Shown in pieces: positions 59,658 to 64,000 of a DNA stretch of 64,000 nucleotides. Position numbers and translations under genes: made by a program. The first letter of the stretch is position 1. Every line of letters starts with the position of its first letter. Under the pieces are notes generated by a model. The model worked only from the letters and a program-made list of their open reading frames with translations. It did no database searches and had not been told where the DNA came from. Origin of the DNA: Pararhizobium sp. YC-54 (GTDB taxonomy: Bacteria; Pseudomonadota; Alphaproteobacteria; Rhizobiales; Rhizobiaceae); assembly GCF_025847205.1 (NCBI RefSeq), contig NZ_JAOYTH010000016.1, positions 62,001 to 126,000 of the forward strand. Direction: 5' to 3'.

Positions 59658-61682
59658 ATGACGATTGCGGCCAAGACCAAATATCAGCTGGAAACATTCT
59701 GGGTGCCTGCCGGGCAGGATGAAAATCCCGTTTATACATTGACTTTGACCAACAGTTCAGACCAGCCGCTTTCCGGCTTCAAGCTCTGCGTTTCCGGTCC
59801 GGCACGCATCGATCCGGAAGCCACCGTCGAAGGTGCCAGGCTGTTGAAGCGGCTGTCGAACCACTCGGAGTTTGCGCCGCCGGAAGGTTTTGTGCTCAAG
59901 CCCGGCGAGACCTGGACCATCAAGGCGCATGGCATGAGCTATCACCCCAAGCATTGGACCGATGGCGCCAATGCCGGTTATGTCGTGCTCGGCGACAACA
60001 ATACGGTGCCGGTCAGCGTTGCTCCGACCCGGGCGAAGGGCGACAACGCGGCCCTGACGCGCGGTGCCGTGGTCTATCCGGTTCCGAAGGTCGCGCCGGT
60101 GACGGTTTCCGTTGTGCCGTGGCCGAGTGCTGTGTCGGTATCGGGCCAGTTGGCACCTCCCGCCGGGCTTGCGCTCCGGGCCGAGGGGGGCGAGGCAAAC
60201 GCTGCTGCGCAAGCTTTCAAGGCGCTCGCAGACGGTTTGTTTCCCGTCGAGGGGCTGGTCCGTCCAGTGTGTGAAGGCGGTTTGCCCGTTTCATTTGCCT
60301 CGGCCGATGGCTTTGCACCGGAGGCATATAGCGTCAGGTTCTCCCCATCCGGGGTGACGGTGTCGGCGGGCACGCGCGCCGGCTTCCTTTACGGATTGAT
60401 CACGCTTGGCCAGATTCTGCGCGGCGCACGGCTTCATCCCGAGACCTTCCTGTTTCCTGCATCCGGAGAGATCACTGACGAGCCGGCACTCAGCTGGCGC
60501 GGCGTACATCTTGATGTTGCCCGGCAGTTTTACGGCACGGCTGAAATCGGGCAGTTTCTGCGGATCATGGCCTGGAACAAGCTGAACCGGTTTCACTGGC
60601 ATCTCTCCGACGATGAAGCCTGGCGCGTCGAGATCGACGCCTATCCGGCACTGACCGATATCGGCGCCTGGCGTGGGCATGGCCTCAAAATCCCGCCGCT
60701 CCTGGGGTCCGGCCCTCAAATCACCGGTGGCTACTATACCAAGGCGGCCATTCGCGACGTCGTGGCCCTGGCCGGAGGCTTGGGCATCGAAGTGGTGCCG
60801 GAAATCGATGTGCCCGGCCATTGTTACGCGATGCTGCAGGCGATCCCGGAGCTTCGCGATCCGCAGGAAGAAGGCAGCTATTTTTCCGTCCAGGGATTTC
60901 CCGATAACTGCATCAATCCGGCGCGTGAGGAAACCTACCGGGTTCTCGAGACGATTTTCGATGAGTTGATCGAGCTGTTTCCGTCGAAGATCATTCATAT
61001 CGGCGCCGACGAGGTACCGCTCGGCGCATGGTCCGGCTCGCCCGAAGCGTTGGCGCGCTTGCGCGATATCAGCGGCGAGGCCATGGCAACCGCCCATGCC
61101 GCGCGGCTGAACGTCATCACCAACACGCATGGCGCCGACGAGATCGACGGGTCGGGGGCAGCCGTGCTGCAGGCGGAGTTCCTGGCACGCATCCAGGCTT
61201 TTCTCGCCTCGCGAGGCTGCATCACCGGCGGCTGGCAGGAGGCGGCTCATGGCAACGTCATCGACAAGAGCCAGTCGTTGCTGTTCGGCTGGCGGACGGT
61301 CGAAGCATCTGCGGCTTTGGCAGGCGAGGGGTACGACATGGTCGTCTGCCCGGGGCAAGTCTATTACCTCGACATGGCCAATAGCCAGGCGTGGTCGGAA
61401 CCCGGCGCCAGCTGGGCCGGCTGGTCCGACCCGGAAAAGCTCTACACGTTCGATCCCGTCGAAGGCTGGAATGAGGCGCAGAAGAAACATCTGCTCGGCG
61501 TGCAATGCTGCATATGGTCGGAACCGATGACCGATCGCGGTGTGTTCGACCGGCTGGTCTTCCCGCGCCTGTCGGCGCTTGCCGAAACCGGCTGGACACT
61601 GCCGGACCGAAAATCCTTCGCCCGCTTTGAGGCGCTGGTCGGGTTGATGCCGATTCTTTACGGGGTTTACGCCGAGAACTAG
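59658..61682 (+). CDS. Beta-N-acetylhexosaminidase (GH20)
   Basis: A 674-residue GH20 enzyme: N-terminal beta domain (about residues 1-150), GH20b domain, then the catalytic barrel with LSWRGVHLDVARQFYG, LNRFHWHLSDDEAWRVEIDA, GIEVVPEIDVPGHCYAML and the catalytic Asp-Glu pair in IIHIGADEVPLGAW. It releases terminal GlcNAc or GalNAc from oligosaccharides. No signal peptide is visible, so it acts on imported chitooligosaccharides or recycled wall fragments in the cytosol. ATG at 59658 has GGAGGA at good spacing. Confidence 0.93.
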   Translation: MTIAAKTKYQLETFWVPAGQDENPVYTLTLTNSSDQPLSGFKLCVSGPARIDPEATVEGARLLKRLSNHSEFAPPEGFVLKPGETWTIKAHGMSYHPKHWTDGANAGYVVLGDNNTVPVSVAPTRAKGDNAALTRGAVVYPVPKVAPVTVSVVPWPSAVSVSGQLAPPAGLALRAEGGEANAAAQAFKALADGLFPVEGLVRPVCEGGLPVSFASADGFAPEAYSVRFSPSGVTVSAGTRAGFLYGLITLGQILRGARLHPETFLFPASGEITDEPALSWRGVHLDVARQFYGTAEIGQFLRIMAWNKLNRFHWHLSDDEAWRVEIDAYPALTDIGAWRGHGLKIPPLLGSGPQITGGYYTKAAIRDVVALAGGLGIEVVPEIDVPGHCYAMLQAIPELRDPQEEGSYFSVQGFPDNCINPAREETYRVLETIFDELIELFPSKIIHIGADEVPLGAWSGSPEALARLRDISGEAMATAHAARLNVITNTHGADEIDGSGAAVLQAEFLARIQAFLASRGCITGGWQEAAHGNVIDKSQSLLFGWRTVEASAALAGEGYDMVVCPGQVYYLDMANSQAWSEPGASWAGWSDPEKLYTFDPVEGWNEAQKKHLLGVQCCIWSEPMTDRGVFDRLVFPRLSALAETGWTLPDRKSFARFEALVGLMPILYGVYAEN

Positions 61683-62358
61683 GGGAACGCCTGCATTCTG
61701 TTGGGAAGGCTGGGCTGATATCGGCCTCCCCAATCTCCCGAAAATTTCTCCGGCAGACTTTAGCGGCGCGGCGATATCGGCCGTGACCTGCTTTTGCTTC
61801 TATTGCGCGAGGGCAATGCGTAGCCCGCAAATGTGACAAACGCAAAAACAATCAAAAGGTGTATTTTCCTTCCCGTTTGGATGAAAAACGTTCTCTGGTC
61901 GAGAATTGCATATTGCGACTTTCGAGGAAGATTTTCGAGTTTCAATCGATGCAATAAATAAAATAGCCAGTTAATCGGACAAAATTTGTTTTCATGCACC
62001 AAGATTGGGGAAGTTGGCGGGTTTTCATGCTGGGAAGCGTTCTTCGCTAAAAATTTCTACAAATATTAATTGTTCCTTCAGAACTAATACTAATAGTTGT
62101 GTGTATGCAGCCGGGTGACAGCCTGGGCATGATGCGGATGCATGGGCCGGTGAATATCCGGCATGTCCTTTTTCAGAAGGCCGGATCGACCCGCGGGTAA
62201 CCCTGTGCGGGCGGCGATCGCAGCCTTCAGGTTTCATAGCCATAAGAGACAACAACAAGAACACACCGACATTCGGGGCTTTGACCGGCCGACGCGTGCG
62301 CTTGTTGCTTCGCCCAAATGGCGCAAGAAAATTGATCAGATGCCCAAGGAGGCGTTTC
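61683..62358. other. Intergenic region upstream of the chemoreceptor gene
   Basis: A 676-bp stretch that is markedly AT-rich between about 61740 and 62110 and contains several A/T runs typical of promoters. Minus-strand frames here have no domain-like residues. I found no hairpin terminator with a T run for the GH20 gene and no small-RNA structure I can defend. Confidence 0.5.
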
Positions 62359-64000
62359 GTGAGCAAGCTTTTTCCATTTTTTGGTGGCGATGCCGCAGCT
62401 GTTCTGGCTGCGATGCACAAGTCACAGGCGGTTATCGAGTTCGATCTCAACGGCAATATTCTCAGCGCCAATCCCAATTTCTGTACGGCATTGGGCTATG
62501 AGCTCGCGGAGATCAAAGGCAAGCATCACCGGATTTTCGTCGATCCTGCGGAAGCGGCGAGCGTGGACTATCGCGAATTCTGGGCTCGGCTCGGCCGCGG
62601 CGAATTCGACCGGCAGCAGTACAAGCGCGTCACCAAGAGCGGACGGGACATCTGGATCGAAGCCTCATACAATCCGGTTTTCCGCGGCGGCAAGCCTTAC
62701 AAAGTGGTGAAGTTCGCAACGGATATCACTGCGACCCGGCAGAAGGCGATGGAAGATGCCGGCAAGCTGAATGCCGTCTCGCGCTCGCAGGCCGTGATCG
62801 AATTCACGCCAACCGGTGAAATCCTCACCGCCAACGAGAATTTTTGCGGCGCGCTGGGCTACCAGCTGTCGGAAATTCAGGGAAAGCATCACCGCATGTT
62901 CTGCGATCCCGCCTATGCTCAGACAGAGGAGTACCGGCAGTTCTGGGAGGGGCTCGGACGCGGTCAGTTCACTGCCAACGAGTTCCTGCGCTTCGGCAAG
63001 GGCGGCAAGGAGATCTGGATCCAGGCAGCCTACAACCCGATCGTCGATGACAAGGGTAAGGTGTTCAAGGTCGTCAAGATTGCGACGGATGTGACCGAGC
63101 GCATGGGGGCGGTCGGCAGTCTGGCAAAGGCGCTGAAAAACCTGTCCGATGGCGACCTGACACAAAACCTCGACAAACCCTTTGTCCCGACCATGGAAAA
63201 AGTTCGCCACGATTTCAATGACGCCGTAAGCAAGCTCCGCTCGGCGATGCATTCGGTTGGCTTGAATGCGCAGGCGATCGCAGCCGGTTCGACGGAAATC
63301 CGGTCTGCCGCCGACGATCTGTCCAAGCGGACGGAACAGCAGGCTGCTTCCGTGGAAGAGACGGCTGCTGCGCTGGAGGAAATCACCACCACTGTCGCCG
63401 ATTCCAGCCGCAGGGCCGAGGATGCCGGCAATCTCGTGGCGGCCACGCGGGCAAATGCCGAACGCTCCGGCGCTGTGGTCCGCAACGCGATCACGGCGAT
63501 GGGAGAGATCGAGAGTTCATCGCGCGAAATCTCCAATATCATCGGCGTCATTGACGATATCGCCTTCCAGACCAACCTTCTGGCGCTGAATGCCGGTGTG
63601 GAGGCAGCGCGTGCCGGTGATGCCGGCAAGGGTTTCGCAGTCGTTGCCCAGGAAGTGCGCGAACTTGCCCAGCGGTCTGCCAAGGCTGCCAAGGAAATCA
63701 AGGCATTGATCAACACCTCCGGCGAGCAGGTGAAAAGCGGCGTTTCGCTGGTCGGTGAAACCGGCAAGGCCTTGGAAGAAATCGTCAAGCAGGTCCAGGA
63801 AATCAACACCAATGTCGTCGCCATTGTCGAAGGCGCACGGGAGCAGGCGACAGGCTTGAAGGAGATCAACCAGTCGGTGAACGCGATGGACCAGGGCACA
63901 CAGCAGAACGCGGCGATGGTGGAGCAGTCGACTGCCGCCAGCCACAGCCTGGCCCGCGAAGCGGAAGCTCTGTTCTCGCTGATTGGCCAGTTCCGGGTCG
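62359..64000 (+). CDS. Soluble methyl-accepting chemotaxis protein with tandem PAS domains (cut at window end)
   Basis: A GTG start at 62359 behind AAGGAGG opens 547 codons to the end of the window. Two PAS domains follow each other ([20 protein letters not shown], then [20 protein letters not shown]), both with GKHHRxF and EIWI/DIWI strands, so they arose by duplication. A HAMP-like stretch and the signalling domain follow with [20 protein letters not shown] and [20 protein letters not shown]. There is no membrane segment, so it is cytoplasmic, like McpY of Sinorhizobium. The C-terminal methylation helix is beyond the edge. Confidence 0.92.
   Translation, partial: MSKLFPFFGGDAAAVLAAMHKSQAVIEFDLNGNILSANPNFCTALGYELAEIKGKHHRIFVDPAEAASVDYREFWARLGRGEFDRQQYKRVTKSGRDIWIEASYNPVFRGGKPYKVVKFATDITATRQKAMEDAGKLNAVSRSQAVIEFTPTGEILTANENFCGALGYQLSEIQGKHHRMFCDPAYAQTEEYRQFWEGLGRGQFTANEFLRFGKGGKEIWIQAAYNPIVDDKGKVFKVVKIATDVTERMGAVGSLAKALKNLSDGDLTQNLDKPFVPTMEKVRHDFNDAVSKLRSAMHSVGLNAQAIAAGSTEIRSAADDLSKRTEQQAASVEETAAALEEITTTVADSSRRAEDAGNLVAATRANAERSGAVVRNAITAMGEIESSSREISNIIGVIDDIAFQTNLLALNAGVEAARAGDAGKGFAVVAQEVRELAQRSAKAAKEIKALINTSGEQVKSGVSLVGETGKALEEIVKQVQEINTNVVAIVEGAREQATGLKEINQSVNAMDQGTQQNAAMVEQSTAASHSLAREAEALFSLIGQFRV

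Overview
The window looks like part of a Rhizobiaceae genome (Rhizobium, Agrobacterium or Sinorhizobium type). The reasons are high GC with rhizobial codon use, many solute-binding-protein ABC operons under LacI control, an exact alphaproteobacterial general-stress (EcfG/RpoE2) promoter in front of the prkA-yeaH-spoVR operon, and a soluble tandem-PAS chemoreceptor like rhizobial McpY. I cannot tell chromosome from chromid. I saw no tRNA, rRNA, CRISPR array, prophage or intact insertion sequence.

Layout. 1-3.2 kb: a partial LysR regulator facing a NepI-like efflux pump that is followed by two exported Tat-type proteins. 3.3-4.75 kb: gene debris (a truncated PEBP-family gene joined to an unidentified coding fragment, and a LysR gene without its helix-turn-helix and with a frameshift). 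4.76-12.1 kb: a LacI regulator with twin operators and a divergent operon for a cyclitol or sugar: binding protein, permease, ATPase, hydroxypyruvate-isomerase-like enzyme, IolG-type dehydrogenase, a lone RpiR DNA-binding domain and IolE. 12.6-17.7 kb: a cytosine-deaminase-like amidohydrolase with a PotABCD-type transporter, followed by an etfA remnant. This block lies between two copies of a terminator-like repeat. 18.35-23.2 kb: spoVR, yeaH and prkA. 23.6-25.6 kb: a phosphoribosyltransferase and a divergent M20 amidohydrolase. 25.6-33.4 kb: a nucleoside uptake and salvage operon (LacI, binding protein, two permeases, ATPase, nucleoside hydrolase, adenine deaminase). 33.5-38.6 kb: rsgA, two small unknown genes, pepT and an ABC-F ATPase.

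38.6-58.1 kb is a surface-polysaccharide cluster: a secreted clan GH-A hydrolase, three glycosyltransferases, a polysaccharide deacetylase, an O-antigen ligase/polymerase, a Wzz/GumC-type chain-length protein, a flippase and two paralogous acyltransferase-like proteins. At its end sits a compact operon asnB, acyl carrier protein, AMP-forming ligase and NadE-like amide synthetase, with a PrmC-like methyltransferase divergent to it. This last block (48.5-58.1 kb) is the best candidate for an undescribed system. The gene set suggests that an organic acid is activated, loaded on a carrier protein, amidated and placed on a sugar by the paired transferases before flipping. That pathway is inference.

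58.4-64 kb: a small membrane protein, a palindrome and strongly initiated 22-codon ORF ahead of a GNAT acetyltransferase and a GH20 beta-N-acetylhexosaminidase, and a soluble chemoreceptor cut by the window edge. Purine and pyrimidine handling recurs (efflux pump, cytosine and adenine deaminases, nucleoside hydrolase, phosphoribosyltransferase).
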